Shown here: piece by piece, positions 8,091 through 20,400 of the stretch | Layout of the letters: each line of letters opens with the position of its first letter | How positions within the stretch are numbered: position 1 is the stretch's first letter | Source: Verrucomicrobiaceae bacterium | Lineage (GTDB): Bacteria; Verrucomicrobiota; Verrucomicrobiia; Verrucomicrobiales; Verrucomicrobiaceae | Direction: 5' to 3' | Assembly (NCBI GenBank): GCA_016795365.1 | Contig: JAEUHN010000020.1 | Span: forward strand, 19,255 to 83,254 | DNA length: 64,000 bases | Program-made: the position numbers and the translations under genes | Notes under the pieces: generated by a model | Seen by the model: the letters and a program-made list of their open reading frames with translations, nothing else | Told to the model about the DNA's origin: nothing | The model's database searches: none

Positions 8091-9370
8091 GGCTTCATCG
8101 CTTTCTGCACTCGTTGCTCCTGGAATACGCCGCTCACCACGTCGAGGCGCTTGAGCGCCAGCTGGAGACCGAGAGTTTGCACCGCGAGATCTTTGCGGGC
8201 GGCGTTCAGGGATTTGAGTTCGGCCAGCACGTCGATGCTTTTGGCGGTGCCGGCACTGTATTGAGTTTGCAGGTCCTTGTAGCTCTGCTCGGCGGCCGTC
8301 ACCTGGGCCTGGAGCGCCACGATGGTTTCACGCAGCGTGCGCACTTCCACCCAGGCATTCATGACCTCTTCCTGCACGGCCTTGCGCTCCTGTTCAAAGG
8401 CCAGCCGCGCCTGCTGAATGTCGTAGTCCGCGCCCTTGAGGTCGAGCTTGCGCTGGCCGCCCGTCATGAACGGCATGCGCACTGAGAACCCTGCCTGCCA
8501 TTCGTTGCTGTCGCGATCCTGCGATGCGGAGCTGGAGGAAGCCGAGAGCTGGGCGCCCAGTTTGGGGCCATACTGGCCTTTGATCTCCTGCCGACGCTCG
8601 ATCTGCTGCTGGATCACGAGTTCCGTCGCCCTCAAGTCTTCGCGATGGGCGTAAGCGGTGTCGAGCAGGGTATTGAAAGCTGGATCGGCTCCTGTCGCGG
8701 ACGCAGGTTCGACAAGGATGAAGTCGCGATTCCCACGGAGATTGAGGATGTTCGCCAGGATGTTGCGCTTCAGATCCAGCGTGCTTTGCGAGACGATCAG
8801 CGAACGACGATTCTCCTCCAACGAAGCCGTCGCCCGCAGCACATCGGTGCGCGTCACGGCCCCGGCTTTGGCACGTTTGTCAGCGATGGTGAGATTCTCC
8901 TCAGCGAGCTTCACGGCCTCCAGGTCCACCGCCACGATGCGCTCCTGCTCGAGCACATCGTAGAACGCGGTCGTCACGGCGAAGAGTGTCTGACGGATGG
9001 CATTCAGGTATTGCAGACGTGCCGACTCGGAAATTAGTTTGCCCCGACGAATGGCGGGCGCGAGGCTGAGATCGATCAACGGCTGGTCGAGCGTGATGCT
9101 GGCCGTGCCATTGCTTGTGACCCCGTTCGCTGTGCCGGTCGTGCCCGAGCCGTTGCGATCATTGCGTGTGGCGCCCGCGTTGCCCGTGAGGGTGGGCATC
9201 ATGCGCACCAACGCGCTGCGGGGCTCCAGCGCGGCCTTTCCAGCTTCTGTCGCGGCGATCGCGATGCTTTGATCCGTGGCCAGCGCCTTGTCCAGGGCCT
9301 GATCGAGCGTCAACTTCTCGGCGTGCGCGGAAAGCACAAAACTGAGGGCGAGGGCGAGCAGTCTCTTCAT
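8087..9370 (-). CDS. TolC-family outer-membrane efflux protein
   Basis: 427 residues from the ATG at 9370, chosen because it opens a clean signal peptide (MKRLLALALSFVLSAHA) directly before KLTLDQALDKALATDQS, the usual first TolC helix. Two outer-membrane efflux repeats follow, rich in long amphipathic helices, e.g. RAKAGAVTRTDVLRATASLE in the first and TQYSAGTAKSIDVLAELKSL in the second. It forms the trimeric exit duct for the adaptor encoded by the overlapping downstream gene (4-bp ATGA overlap, so translational coupling is likely). A divergent cytochrome gene starts 146 bases upstream, leaving a shared promoter region. Confidence 0.92.
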   Translation of the reverse strand: MKRLLALALSFVLSAHAEKLTLDQALDKALATDQSIAIAATEAGKAALEPRSALVRMMPTLTGNAGATRNDRNGSGTTGTANGVTSNGTASITLDQPLIDLSLAPAIRRGKLISESARLQYLNAIRQTLFAVTTAFYDVLEQERIVAVDLEAVKLAEENLTIADKRAKAGAVTRTDVLRATASLEENRRSLIVSQSTLDLKRNILANILNLRGNRDFILVEPASATGADPAFNTLLDTAYAHREDLRATELVIQQQIERRQEIKGQYGPKLGAQLSASSSSASQDRDSNEWQAGFSVRMPFMTGGQRKLDLKGADYDIQQARLAFEQERKAVQEEVMNAWVEVRTLRETIVALQAQVTAAEQSYKDLQTQYSAGTAKSIDVLAELKSLNAARKDLAVQTLGLQLALKRLDVVSGVFQEQRVQKAMKP

Positions 9371-9516
9371 GGGCAGGGGTTCGGGGGCGGCATCCGTAGC
9401 ACGAGCCTGTGAACCACGCCAACCCGGGATTGTTTTCACTCAATGACAGTGATCGCACATTACTTGGCAGGAAACGACAGAGCTTTCGGGCTATTGGTGG
9501 CGTCCTGTTTGCTCGC

Positions 9517-10317
9517 ATGACCTTGCTCCGTCTCTCACTCGCGCTGGCGACCCTCGCCGTCTCCGCCCTGCACGCGGAGGACTCGCCTCGCCTGTCCTTC
9601 GACTTCTCTTTGTATGCCGAAGGGAAATATGTCTTCGAGCGCAACTGCATCATCTGCCACGGTCCGCGCGGCGATGGCAAAGGCGAGATGAGCAAGGGCC
9701 TCACACCGATGCCGCGCTCGTTCCGCGAGGGCATGTTCAAGTTTCGAACCACGCCCTGGGAGAAGCTTCCCACGGATGACGACCTCCGCCGCACGATCAA
9801 AGGCGGGCTCACTGGCACTGCGATGGGCATGTTCACCACGCTCAACGACCACGAAGTGGATGCCGTCATCGCCTATGTGAAATCCTTCTCCCGCCGCTGG
9901 CGCAAAGAAGAGAACTACGCCGAGCCGCTGACATTCCCGGCAGCGCCCGACTGGATCTCCAAGGCCGAGACGCGCGCCCCGCACGTGGCCCCTGGGAAAG
10001 TCTTGTTCGACAACATCTGCGCCACCTGCCATGGGCCGAATCTCGATGGCAAAGGCCCCACGGCTCCCTCGCTCAAGGACATCTGGGGCATGACTCCCGT
10101 TCCCTCTGATCTCCGTCAGATGCATCTGCGTTGTGGCGATGGTCCGGGCGACATCTTTCGCGTGCTGACTACCGGGCTCAACGGCACGCCGATGATCAGC
10201 TATGGCCAAGTGCTGACCGAGCAGCAACGCTGGCAGATCATCGCCTACGTGATGAGCAAGCGCGTCGAAGGCCCACCACTGCTCAATCCCTCATCGACCT
10301 CACAGGCATCGAAGTGA
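9517..10317 (+). CDS. Secreted dihaem cytochrome c
   Basis: 266 residues from the ATG at 9517, which gives the signal peptide MTLLRLSLALATLAVSALHA; upstream in-frame codons belong to the divergent promoter region. Two class-I cytochrome c domains are present, with haem motifs C44-I-I-C47-H48 and C168-A-T-C171-H172. Each is followed by GP..(D)GKG and a later Met region (GLTGTAMGMF, GLNGTPMISYG) that can supply the axial ligand. Such proteins carry electrons in the periplasm to a terminal oxidase or from a dehydrogenase. No partner gene lies beside it; it is divergent from the efflux pair. Confidence 0.9.
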   Translation: MTLLRLSLALATLAVSALHAEDSPRLSFDFSLYAEGKYVFERNCIICHGPRGDGKGEMSKGLTPMPRSFREGMFKFRTTPWEKLPTDDDLRRTIKGGLTGTAMGMFTTLNDHEVDAVIAYVKSFSRRWRKEENYAEPLTFPAAPDWISKAETRAPHVAPGKVLFDNICATCHGPNLDGKGPTAPSLKDIWGMTPVPSDLRQMHLRCGDGPGDIFRVLTTGLNGTPMISYGQVLTEQQRWQIIAYVMSKRVEGPPLLNPSSTSQASK

Positions 10318-10356
10318 GATGGCTCGCACGCCTTCGAAAATGCTCTCGTAGTGCAG

Positions 10357-11892
10357 CTACGGCAGCACCTTGGGCTCGATGTCGGTCTTGTCGATCCAGT
10401 TGGCTTTCATGGGTTCGCCGCGCATGAACTTCTCGTAGAAGCCAACGTTCGGTTTGGCGGCGTGCTCATACTTGTCGAAGATGTCGCCCTGGCCGTCCAT
10501 GCGGGGATCGCCCTGGGCCTTGAGTTCAGCGTGAAGCTGGTCACGCAGAGTTGGAGCGCGCGGATCGGAGGCGAGGTTCTGCACGAAGTCGGGGTCCTTT
10601 TTCAGATCGTAGAATTCCAGCGCGGGCCGTTTGCCGAAGCACAGTTGCCAAAAAGGATCCACAGGGTTTTTGCGATGGGCGTCGAGGATGAAGGTTTTGG
10701 TCGCACCCGCGTCGCAGTCCATGTAGCCGGTTTCGGGATTGCCGCCGGGCCAGCGCGAGGGTTCGAAGTTCTCGATGAAGATGCTGTCGTGCTTGATGAT
10801 TCCGCGAATGGGATAGCCCCAGTCATTGGGCCTGCCTACGTCGGTGCGCTCGCGTCCGATAAGCACATGATCACGTGTGTGGACGGGTTTGTTGGCAAAC
10901 AAATCTGTTAGGCTGCGGCCTGGCGATTCGGCCATGCCGGTCTCCTTCCATGGAATTTGGGCTACGTCCATAAAGGTGGGGGCCAGATCCACGAAACTGA
11001 TGAAGTCCGTGATCACACGGCCTGCGGCAGTGATGCCTTTCTTCCACATCACCGCCAGAGGCACATGATTGGCCATGGCATTGGAGTTGCCCTTGCTCCG
11101 TGGGAAAGGCATGCCGTGATCCGAGGTGACGACTACCAGGGTGTTGTCGAGCAGTCCACGCTTCTCGAGTTCCGCTAGCATGCGGCCCACGTGCGAATCC
11201 CAGTATTCGATCTCGAAGGCGTAGTCGAGCAGGTCATTGCGAATCACATCATTGTCTGGCCAATAGGCAGGCACGTGGTCGATGTCGGAGAGCTTCTTGC
11301 CGCCCTTGTTTACGCCGCTGCCGAACTCATAACCGCGATGTGGTTCGATCGCGCCGCACCAGAAGGCCCAGGGCTTGTCAGCGGGAGCTGCATCGAGGAA
11401 GTCGGTGAAGTTGGCTGCGTAGTCGCTGTTTCCAATTTCGCTCGTGGGGGGCTTTGCCTTGCGTTTGTTCCAGGCCTTGCCGGTCATTTCGCGGGGTTTG
11501 CCGTTCGCGTCTTTTGCGACGCCAGGTCCCCAGCCCTTGGTCGTGTGGCCCACATTCCAGCCTTTCTCCGCGAGCGCTTCGCCCCAGCCTTTGAACTCGG
11601 GCGGGAAGTAGCAGATGTGATTCGCTGCTTCCTTGAGCTGCCAGGAGTTGCGGCCGGTGAGGATGCAGGCACGCGAGGGAGCGCACTTCGCGTTTGGCGT
11701 GTAGGCATTGGTGAACAGCAGTCCATCCTTGGCTACGCGATCAAAGTGCGGCGTCTTCACCCAGGGCGTGGCATAAGCGCCCGCGTGAGGTCCCCAATCA
11801 TCGGCGATGGCGAAGAGAATGTTCGGCCGGTCGGCGGCGGTGGACGATGAGATCCATGTGAGGGCGAGGAGGCTGGCGAAGAGGCGAATCAT
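10357..11892 (-). CDS. Secreted type I sulfatase
   Basis: 511 residues from the ATG at 11892, which opens a signal peptide ending STAA before [14 protein letters not shown], the usual mature N-terminus with metal-binding D31 and D32. The active-site motif is C70-A-P-S-R74 followed by ACILTG, where the cysteine is oxidised to formylglycine. Further alkaline-phosphatase-superfamily features are the histidine in HTTKGWGPG and [16 protein letters not shown]. The enzyme hydrolyses sulfate esters, probably on algal or host polysaccharides; the substrate is not predictable. It starts 41 bases after the DUF1080 gene, in a run of three minus-strand genes (phosphoesterase, DUF1080, sulfatase). Confidence 0.93.
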   Translation of the reverse strand: MIRLFASLLALTWISSSTAADRPNILFAIADDWGPHAGAYATPWVKTPHFDRVAKDGLLFTNAYTPNAKCAPSRACILTGRNSWQLKEAANHICYFPPEFKGWGEALAEKGWNVGHTTKGWGPGVAKDANGKPREMTGKAWNKRKAKPPTSEIGNSDYAANFTDFLDAAPADKPWAFWCGAIEPHRGYEFGSGVNKGGKKLSDIDHVPAYWPDNDVIRNDLLDYAFEIEYWDSHVGRMLAELEKRGLLDNTLVVVTSDHGMPFPRSKGNSNAMANHVPLAVMWKKGITAAGRVITDFISFVDLAPTFMDVAQIPWKETGMAESPGRSLTDLFANKPVHTRDHVLIGRERTDVGRPNDWGYPIRGIIKHDSIFIENFEPSRWPGGNPETGYMDCDAGATKTFILDAHRKNPVDPFWQLCFGKRPALEFYDLKKDPDFVQNLASDPRAPTLRDQLHAELKAQGDPRMDGQGDIFDKYEHAAKPNVGFYEKFMRGEPMKANWIDKTDIEPKVLP

Positions 11893-11933
11893 GCGAGGGG
11901 AGAACGAGTTGCAGCGTCCGGGCTTTCGCCAAG

Positions 11934-13361
11934 TCACTTCTTCTTCGCCTCCAGCATCTTCTTCACACGCTCGTTCTCCTTGGCCAGCGCGGCGGGCGGG
12001 ATCGGCATGGGAGTGAAGTCCGAGCGTGCGAGTAGCTCGTCCTCCGGAATCGTGCGTAGCTGGATGTTGCGGAACCACACGTCTTGCCCGTGGTCTTGAA
12101 GCCAAAGCTTGCCACCGCGTGCATTCAGATCCGCACCACGAATGCGCAGCAGCTCGACTTCCTTTGTCCACTTCGGATCGGTGTAGTCGAAGTCGATCAC
12201 CTTCTCGCCATTGAGCCAGTGCTGAATAACGGTGCCTTTGCACATCACGCGGCCTTCGTTCCATTCGCCCAAGGACTTGGTCGCATCCTTTGATGGGGCC
12301 ATGCAGAAGAAGAGCGATGCAGCGGCCTGTCGTGGGTTCTCACCATACGGGCTGTTCACATTGTCGAGCACCTGATACTCGTATTGCGACGGACGGTAAT
12401 ACACGCCGCTGTTGCAGCCCTTGCTCACCTTCCATTCGAAGCGCAGTTCGAAGTCATCCGGCACCGGCTTCACTGTATAGGTTAATGAGCCGCCCTTCGC
12501 CTTGCGATAGAACGCGCCGTCCTCGATCACCCAGTTGCCGCTCTGTTCCCAGCCGGTGAAGGTTTTGCCATCGAACAAGCTCTCGAACACCGGCCCCGCG
12601 CTGATTCGCGACACGATGACTTCCTTCGTCTTCCGCTGAATCGAATACAGCACGCCATCTTCACCGCGATCCCAGGCAAAGGCCTGCCCGGCGGCGCTGA
12701 TCGGGATCGTGCTGATCCACTTTAGCTCTCCGCGGCTCGTTGGCACGTCGATCACATACAACTCCTTCGCGTCATGCCCGGTGACAAAGAGGTGACCACC
12801 CGGCCCGAACGATCCACCGGAGCTGCTCATGCCTGCGAAGCGCTCGATCAGTTTCGTGGGAAACGACCAGCGAGCTTGCTCCTGCCATTGATGATTGAAC
12901 TTCACCACGCAGCTCTTTGCGGGATCGCTCGTCTGCTTGTAGTGCGCGAAGCAAGCAAACCACGCGCCGTCTTTTCGATCTACCCAGGTCAGAGAGCCTG
13001 GTGGTTGCTCGAAGGCGTGCTTGTCCACTGGCTGCATGGTTGTTGTGTCCCAAATCTCCACCGAGCTTTCTTCTGGCAGCGCGGGGAAGTTCGAGTGCGC
13101 GCAGTAGAGTTTGCCGTCGAGCACGAGGCCTGCGTTGAGATGCTTGATGCGGCCGTCCTTCGCGCCTTCCCAGCCTGCGACGCGCTCACCGTTGTCTTTG
13201 CGATACTTGCCGATCGCGTGGTTGGTGATCGCATAGAAGTGCTGCGCATCGACCGCGACACCTTGATTGGCTTCAGCGGCTTTGAAGCGACGCAGTTCGG
13301 TGTGTTGCAACTCCACCGCCGAAGCGAGTTGACAAATCAGAAGGAAAGCAAGAGTGCGCAT
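11934..13361 (-). CDS. Secreted beta-propeller-like / DUF1080 (3-keto-disaccharide hydrolase-like) protein
   Basis: 475 residues with a short signal peptide ([15 protein letters not shown]). Residues ~20-255 look like a beta-propeller of WD/NHL type (repeated short strands, [37 protein letters not shown]). Residues ~262-445 are a DUF1080 jelly-roll domain, opening [17 protein letters not shown] and containing [20 protein letters not shown] and a closing [20 protein letters not shown]1080 domains act on 3-keto-glycosides or bind glycans. A lysine-rich helix ends the protein. Three bases separate it from the phosphoesterase upstream and 41 from the sulfatase downstream, so the three are likely one operon. 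Confidence 0.85.
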   Translation of the reverse strand: MRTLAFLLICQLASAVELQHTELRRFKAAEANQGVAVDAQHFYAITNHAIGKYRKDNGERVAGWEGAKDGRIKHLNAGLVLDGKLYCAHSNFPALPEESSVEIWDTTTMQPVDKHAFEQPPGSLTWVDRKDGAWFACFAHYKQTSDPAKSCVVKFNHQWQEQARWSFPTKLIERFAGMSSSGGSFGPGGHLFVTGHDAKELYVIDVPTSRGELKWISTIPISAAGQAFAWDRGEDGVLYSIQRKTKEVIVSRISAGPVFESLFDGKTFTGWEQSGNWVIEDGAFYRKAKGGSLTYTVKPVPDDFELRFEWKVSKGCNSGVYYRPSQYEYQVLDNVNSPYGENPRQAAASLFFCMAPSKDATKSLGEWNEGRVMCKGTVIQHWLNGEKVIDFDYTDPKWTKEVELLRIRGADLNARGGKLWLQDHGQDVWFRNIQLRTIPEDELLARSDFTPMPIPPAALAKENERVKKMLEAKKK

Positions 13362-13364
13362 GAG

Positions 13365-14249
13365 TTAGGATGGGTGAGGAAGTTCACGATTCGTTTGGCG
13401 ACGAAAGCCATGCAGCCGCAGCGAGTGATCCGGCATCACATCGAGCAAGGTATAGCCGCTGTTCTCGATCCCGCTGCCTTCCACCATCGCGACGAGCGTG
13501 CAGTAGTGGATGCCCGCGATCTGCTGGTAGTCGTTCTTGTGCGAGTGCCCTTGGAAGACGGCGAGCACTTTGCCGGACTTCTCCAGCACGGCTCGCACCG
13601 CGTTCGCGTTCTTCACATTGTGAGGCGCGCTGTCATCCAGGCGCTGGTGGGCAAAGATCACCACCGGCCCCTTCGCCGCCGAGAGCTGCGCTTGCAGCCA
13701 GTCGAGTTCCACCTGCGGAATGAAGGTGTCCTTCCAGTCGAAGTTCTCCCGCCCATACGCCACGCCATCCGCGCGATAACACGCATCCAGGACGATGAAG
13801 GTGACGCCATCTTCATCGAAGGCATAGTGCGGTGTCTTCGACATGCCGGTGTGCGTGGCAAACTCCTCCTTGGTCAGCGTCGTGACGCAGTGATTGCCCA
13901 GCACGTAATGCCTCGGCATCGAAAGACGAGCGTAGTGTTTCTCGATGGTGCCCAGCCATTCGATCTCCTGCTCCACCGTCGTCGCCTTGTCGATGAGGTC
14001 GCCGAGTTCGATCACCAAGGCTGGCCGCTCCTTGTTAAAGAAGTCCACGGCTTCATCGAGCTTGCCCAGAGCTTCTCGATAAAAGCGCGTCTTCGTGGGT
14101 TCTTTGTCTGCGTAGTGGAGATCGGTCATGAGGCCGACGCGGAACAGCGGCCGTGCCGTTGATTCGGCGGCAAGTAGGTGGGCTGCACCGCTGCTGGCGA
14201 GGCAAAGGCTGCCGCGGTGCAGGAAGGCGCGTCGGGTGAGGGGACTCAT
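13365..14249 (-). CDS. Tat-exported metallophosphoesterase
   Basis: 294 residues from the ATG at 14249, chosen because it places a twin-arginine signal (SPLTRRAFLHRGSLCLASSGAAHLLA) at the N-terminus. Calcineurin-like metal ligands are in order: D43-L-H45, G-D84-L-I-D, G-N119-H120, F-A-H201, and G-H235-S-H237. Proteins of this class cleave phosphomonoesters or diesters with a dinuclear metal centre. Tat export suggests folding and metal loading in the cytoplasm. It is the first gene of a three-gene minus-strand operon. The gene beyond it is divergent (the 2082-residue protein). Confidence 0.9.
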   Translation of the reverse strand: MSPLTRRAFLHRGSLCLASSGAAHLLAAESTARPLFRVGLMTDLHYADKEPTKTRFYREALGKLDEAVDFFNKERPALVIELGDLIDKATTVEQEIEWLGTIEKHYARLSMPRHYVLGNHCVTTLTKEEFATHTGMSKTPHYAFDEDGVTFIVLDACYRADGVAYGRENFDWKDTFIPQVELDWLQAQLSAAKGPVVIFAHQRLDDSAPHNVKNANAVRAVLEKSGKVLAVFQGHSHKNDYQQIAGIHYCTLVAMVEGSGIENSGYTLLDVMPDHSLRLHGFRRQTNRELPHPS

Positions 14250-14435
14250 GCGAAAAAGGGGAAACGAAGGGAAGGCGTGGCACATGAACGTCGGTGTCGC
14301 GTCCTAGCAATCCTCGATTGTCAGCGCTGGACGATCTGATACCCTCGTGACGAAACTCGGCTCTCACTGGCTCGCAGAATGCTGCGACTCGCTGCCGCTT
14401 GGTTGCCTCTTGTTAACCGTTAGCCTGTCAAGCTT

Positions 14436-17400
14436 ATGAAGTCGCACCATTTTTCAACACTCCTGCTGGCCGTCCTGGCCTTGGGGATTCAGTTCACGCT
14501 CTCCGCTGCCCCGACGATCCCGAATCCGAGCTTCGAACTCAACGCGACGCCCACCAACGTCCCGGGCTACATGAACGGCAACTCGCCGATCATTGGCTGG
14601 ACGACGAACGACCCTTCTCGCGTGGGGCTGAATCCGGGCACGAACTTCACGCCCTTCGGCGACAATGGCACGATTCCGAATGGTGCGCGCGCTGCGTTCA
14701 TTCAGAGCACAGGTTTCACGACGACGCTGAGCACCACGATCACCGGGCTCACGGCGGGCACTTGGTATCGGGTGCAGTTCCGTGCGAACAGCCGTCAGGC
14801 TACCTCGCCAGTCGGTGCTTTGTGCAAGGTGAATGGCGGCGCGGCGCTGCCCTTTACCGCGCCGGCTGGTTCTTACTCGACCATCAGCACGAACTTCCAG
14901 GCCACATCCACCACGGCGGCTCTGGAGATCACCAACAACACCGCTGCGGACTCCACCTTGCTTGTCGATGACTTCACGATCAGCGCAGCCACGCCCATCG
15001 TGGTCACGAGCAATGCCGACTCTGGCGCTGGTTCGTTGCGTGCGGCGCTAGCCACGGCAGCGGGCACACCGGCGTTCAATCTGATTACCTTTGCCCCGGC
15101 GCTCAATGCTGGCACGATCATGCTGACATCGGGTGAGATCCAGTTGAGTGATGCGGGCGGTGTGGCGCTCGATGCGTCCTCGCTCAGTGGCGGACTCACC
15201 ATCAGCGGTGGCAGCGGTGACAATCGCATCATGAACCAGTTGGCCGGGTCCACTCTGAGCCTGCGCCGCCTCACCTTCACGAGCGGAGACACCAGCGCAG
15301 GCAGCGGAGGTGGGGCCATCATGAATGCAGGCACGTTGTCTGTCTTCGAATGCGTTTTCACCGGGAACACGGCACCGCACAACGCAGCGGGGGGCGGTGC
15401 CATTGCCAACACAGGTGGTCTCTATCTCTACCGCTGCCTGCTCACTAACAACTCTGCGGGTGAAGGCGGCGGAGCGATTGAAAACATCGGTGGCCGTGCG
15501 CATCTGACCCAGTGCACGCTGACCAACAATTCGGCGACACCTCTGTCGTCCGCACTGGGAGGTGCTATTTTCAACAACAACGCCGGGGTGCTATCGCTGG
15601 AGCATTGCACGGTCTCGGGAAACACGGCATCCGCCTACGGCGGAGGTATCTCGAGTGACATTGGCGGCCATTGCTCTCTGGCCAACTGCATCGTCGCTGG
15701 GAACACCGCGACAACTTCGGCCGCTGGGCGTGATGTTGATAACTACGGTGGCACTGTCACCCGCGTGGGTGCCAACCTGATTGAAGCCCTCGAGAACGGT
15801 AATGGAGGCACGGACTCCGGCCCTGCGGCCATCACGGCAGCTCCGCAGCTCTCGGCGCTGGCAAGCAACGGCGGCCCGACGCCGACCATGGCGATCGCCA
15901 GCACCAGCCCGGCTCGCAATGCAGCGGTCGGCTCCCCGATCACGAGCGACCAGCGCGGCTTCCCCGTCGTGGGCACGCCGGACATCGGAGCGTTTGAGGT
16001 GCAGACGGGAGGGACCTTCTCGCTGGATGACGATATTTACACGGCCTATGAAGGCGGTGCCGCCGAGATCACGATTCAGCGCTCGGGCAATGCCACGGGC
16101 ACCTGCACCGTGCGGCTCGTTACCACGCTGGGGACCGCTGGGGCGGCGGATTTCACGGGACGGCCTGACACGAGCGCATCGGATGTGACCTTCCTCGATG
16201 GCGAGACTGCCAAGATGGTGCGGATCAATCTCCTGGCCGATAGCGCGACCGAGGGAGATGAAACCTTCACCATCAAGCTGAGCAATCCCTCCTCAGGTGC
16301 GACGCTGGCCGCTCCGACCATGATCACGGGATCGGTGACGATCAAGGATGCCTTCGTGGTGACGAACACGAATGACCTCGGACCAGGCAGTCTGCGCCAG
16401 GCGCTCACGGATGCCGCGAATCATGCCGGAGCGGACGCGGTGGCTTTTGCTTCCAGCCTCAGCGGGCAAACGATCACCTTCGGCAGTGAGATCATCGTTA
16501 CCGACACGGGGGGAGTCACTGTCGATGCCACCTCCGTCGGAAGCATGACCCTCAGCGGTAACAATACCACCCGGCTTTTCCGCGTCTCCTCTGGGGGCGT
16601 TCTGAATCTCCAGAGGCTCGTGCTGACGGAGGCGAATGGCAATGGAACTGCGGCTGACGGCTATGGGGGCGCGATGCTCATGAATTCAGGAACGGTCGTC
16701 ACCGCGACCGATTGTGTATTCACCGCCAATGCGGCCACCTTTGGCGGGGCCATCATGAACTACGACACGTTAGTCGCTACGGGGGGGACTCTAACGCTCA
16801 GACGATGCACGTTTTTCGGCAACACGGCCTCGCAGCGAGGTGGTGCTGTCTATTCCTATACTCCGACGAATGGCGGCGCCATCCGCACGCACCTCGATCA
16901 CTGCACCTTGTCAGGAAACACGGCGACAGCGGACCATGGGGGCGGTCTCTTGAACTTCAATGGCCTCACCACCCTCATTCATTGCACCGTGACGAGCAAT
17001 ACCGCGCCTGGTGGAAAAGGCAGCGGCATCGCTTCGTATGGCGACAACTCCACGGAGACCATCGTGGAGAAAAGCATCGTTGCCGGGAACACGAACAGTG
17101 ATTTGGACTTCGTGGTCGCGCCTTCCAACAACAGCTTCACCAGCGCGGGCAGCAACGTCATCGGCACTGGCAATGCCACGGGCGACTTCATTCAAAGCCG
17201 TGACGTGACCAGCAGCACACCTCTGCTCGCTGCTCTCGCCGACAACGGTGGCCCCACCCAAACCCACGCGCTGCTCTCAGGCAGTCCGGCGCTGGATCGA
17301 GCGTCAGGGTCCATCAGCACGGCAGATCAGCGAGGGAGTGCGATCTATGGGGTGGCGGACAGTGGAGCGTTTGAGTCGGGAGCGGGCGGGCGTTTCCGCT

Positions 17401-20400
17401 TCCCGGACTACGATCCGAATGTGCCAGAGGGAAGTTCACGTGACATCATCATCGTGCGTGAGGGCGACATCCGCGGCGCCGCCTCTGTGCGTCTGGTCAC
17501 CACGCCGGGCACGGCGACAGCGGCTGATTTCACCCTGCGCCCGAATACCTCTGCCTCGGATGTGATCTTTGCTGATGGTGAGGTCTCGAAGACTGTCACG
17601 CTTTACACCACGGCGGATCCCTTGGTGGAGGCCGCGCAGCTCTTCACGATCTCGCTGACGTCACCTTCGCCGGCATCGCGAGCTTCCGTGCCGCCGGGCA
17701 ATATGGGAGCCGTGACCATCATCGATCCCATCGTGGTCACCACGACGAATGACGACGGCCCCGGCTCGCTACGGCAGGCATTTCGAACGGCAGCTGCGAA
17801 TAGCTGGGCGGATCGCATCACCTTTGCTCCCGGCCTGAGCGGACAGACGATCACGCTGGGCAGCGAGCTGGTGATTGACGATTTCGTCGGCGTCACCGTG
17901 GATGCGTCTTCGCTTCCGAAAGGCCTGATTCTCGATGGTGCGGGCTACACGCGAATCCTCCGCACGGTTGGCGTGACCATCATTGATCTTCGCCACATGA
18001 CTTTTGCACGGGGACGTTCGGAACTGGATGGCGGGGCATTCTACCTGCATGATGGTGTCGTGTCGGTGAGCTACTGCACGTTCACCGAAAACTCGGCGGA
18101 TCTCCGGGGCGGCGGCATTTTCAATGATTCTGCCAAGGTGACCATTTCCCACTGCACCTTCTGGGGCAACAGCGCTGACCGTCAGGGAGGCGCGGTGCGC
18201 AATGGACCGACTGGGCTCATGACGCTGCGCCATTGCACATTCTCCGCAAACTCAGCCAGTTCTGACGGACGGGCCATCTTTGACTACAACAATAGAATGA
18301 CTCTTGATCGTTGTGTTTCGGCAGGCAATTTCGGCGCAGCCGGTCAGGACATCGATACTCGCGAGGATTCCATCGAACTGGTTGGCACGAGCATCTTTTC
18401 AACCCCGATCACCGGCATCACCTTCACCGGCACGGGTTCGATTCTCATGGCGGACCCACTGCTCCTGCCGCTCGCCAGCAACGGTGGCCCCACGAAGACC
18501 TGCGCCCTCTCAGCAGGCAGCCCGGCCATGAACGCGGGCGGAGGCTCAGCGATCAAGAGTGACCAACGAGGCTTCCGCATCGTGAGTGCACCGGATCTTG
18601 GGGCGTTCGAGACGCAGCTTGGCGGGAGCTTTACTTTCTCGAGCACAGGTTTCTCCACCAATGAAGGGAGCACGGCTACGGTGACCATCAAACGTCTGGG
18701 CGGCAGCGAGGGGACTGCCAGCGTCCGTGTTTTCACCCAGACCGGCACGGCCAGCGCTGCAGACTTCACTGCCCGCACCGACGCGGCGACATCGAATGTG
18801 CTCTTCTGGGAGGGCCAGGACACGGCCACCATCTCCATTGCCACGACATCAGACAGCCTGCTGGAGGCGAATGAACTTTTCAGCGTGAAGCTCAGTCTGC
18901 CTTCTCCCGGCTGCACCCTCGGCGCGATCACCACTGCTACCGTGGTGATCGTCGATGCCTCCAGCATCTCCGGTGACACCAAGAATCCAGCCTTGCCTGT
19001 GATCACCTACCCAACAGCGAATGCCGAGATTGGTGTGGACGTGGGCGGCACGATTGAAGTCTCGGGATCGGCCAGTGATGACAAAGCCATCGGCGCAGTC
19101 TTAGTGACGCCAGCCTCCGGGCCTGCTGTTCTCGCGGATCGTGTCACACCGAAGGCACCGACCACCGTCTGGAAAGCCACCTTCACTCCGGTGACCGGGT
19201 TGAACTCGTTCGTGGTGTCATGCACCGACGGTGCTTCCCATACGTCGCCAACCACTGCTCCGCGGTTCTTCAAGGTATTGCGTCCCTTGCTCGTCAATGT
19301 GAGTGGCACAGGCTCCGTCACACCCGCTGGATTCACTCCGAAGTCGTATCGCGAAGTGGGCAAGCCCTACTCTCTCACCGCCGTGTCGGGGGCGGGTTCC
19401 ATGTTTGTCGGCTGGAGCATTCTCAGCTCCCACACACCAGCTCAGATCGGAGTGAACGCGACGGATTTGCAATTGCCCGTGATCACCTTCATCCACCGCG
19501 AAGGCCTTGCCCTGCGCGCCGTCTTTGCCGCCAGCCCTTACAACTCTCAACTCACCGGCATCTACAATGGTGCGATCACACCCAATGCCACGCTGCCCAC
19601 GCTCTCCGCCCTGGACACTGAGGGCTTCGCCACCTTCACGTTGCAAAGCAACGGCAGCTTCACGGGCAATTTCAAGCTCGATGGTGGCTCGCTGCCGCCG
19701 GTGAATGGCATCTTCGATACCGCAGGCATCGCCCGTTTTGGTCCCACCCGAAGCCAGACATTCGTGATCACCCGGACGAACAAACCCGCGCTCACCGTGA
19801 CCCTGCAGATCGACATCATACCACCGCTCGACGGCCAGATCACCGGCACGCTGAGCATCCTTGATGGCTCGAATCGCAAGTGCGACATCGTCGCCGACCG
19901 TGCGGTTTACAGTCCGACGAATTTGGTGCCCTCCGGCTTCCTCGGGGCGAACAATGCGGACGCCGTTTACAGCATTGCCTTCTCGAAGGGAACCAATGCG
20001 GGCTATACGGCCGATCAATACCCGCAGGGCGATGGCGTAGGCTACTACAAGCTCACCAAAACAGGAGCGCTCACCCTGGTGGGAACGCTCCCCGATGGCA
20101 CCACCGTGACGAACACGAGCACGCTGTCTGGAGCAAATACGTGGCGTTTGTTCGTCCCTCTATACGGCAACAAAGGACTGCTCGCAGGCAATGTCGCCAT
20201 CGTCACGGGCGATGCCTTCACCGACATCCAGGGCTACAATTCCGTGTGGATCTGTCCCGTGCTCGACCGGCAGCACTACCCGGCAGGCTGGCCTCTCGGC
20301 ATCATCGTGGACACCGTGGGGGCCAAGCTCAATGTGCCGCTCAGCGCCAGCATTGTTCCCGGTCTGCCCGTCGGCGGTGCAGCGACTCTTTCCATCTCCG

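Noticed and set aside
11893..12264. N-terminal extension of the sulfatase frame (first 124 codons)
   Set aside because: Runs through the end of the DUF1080 gene on the same strand; the signal peptide at 11892 marks the true start.
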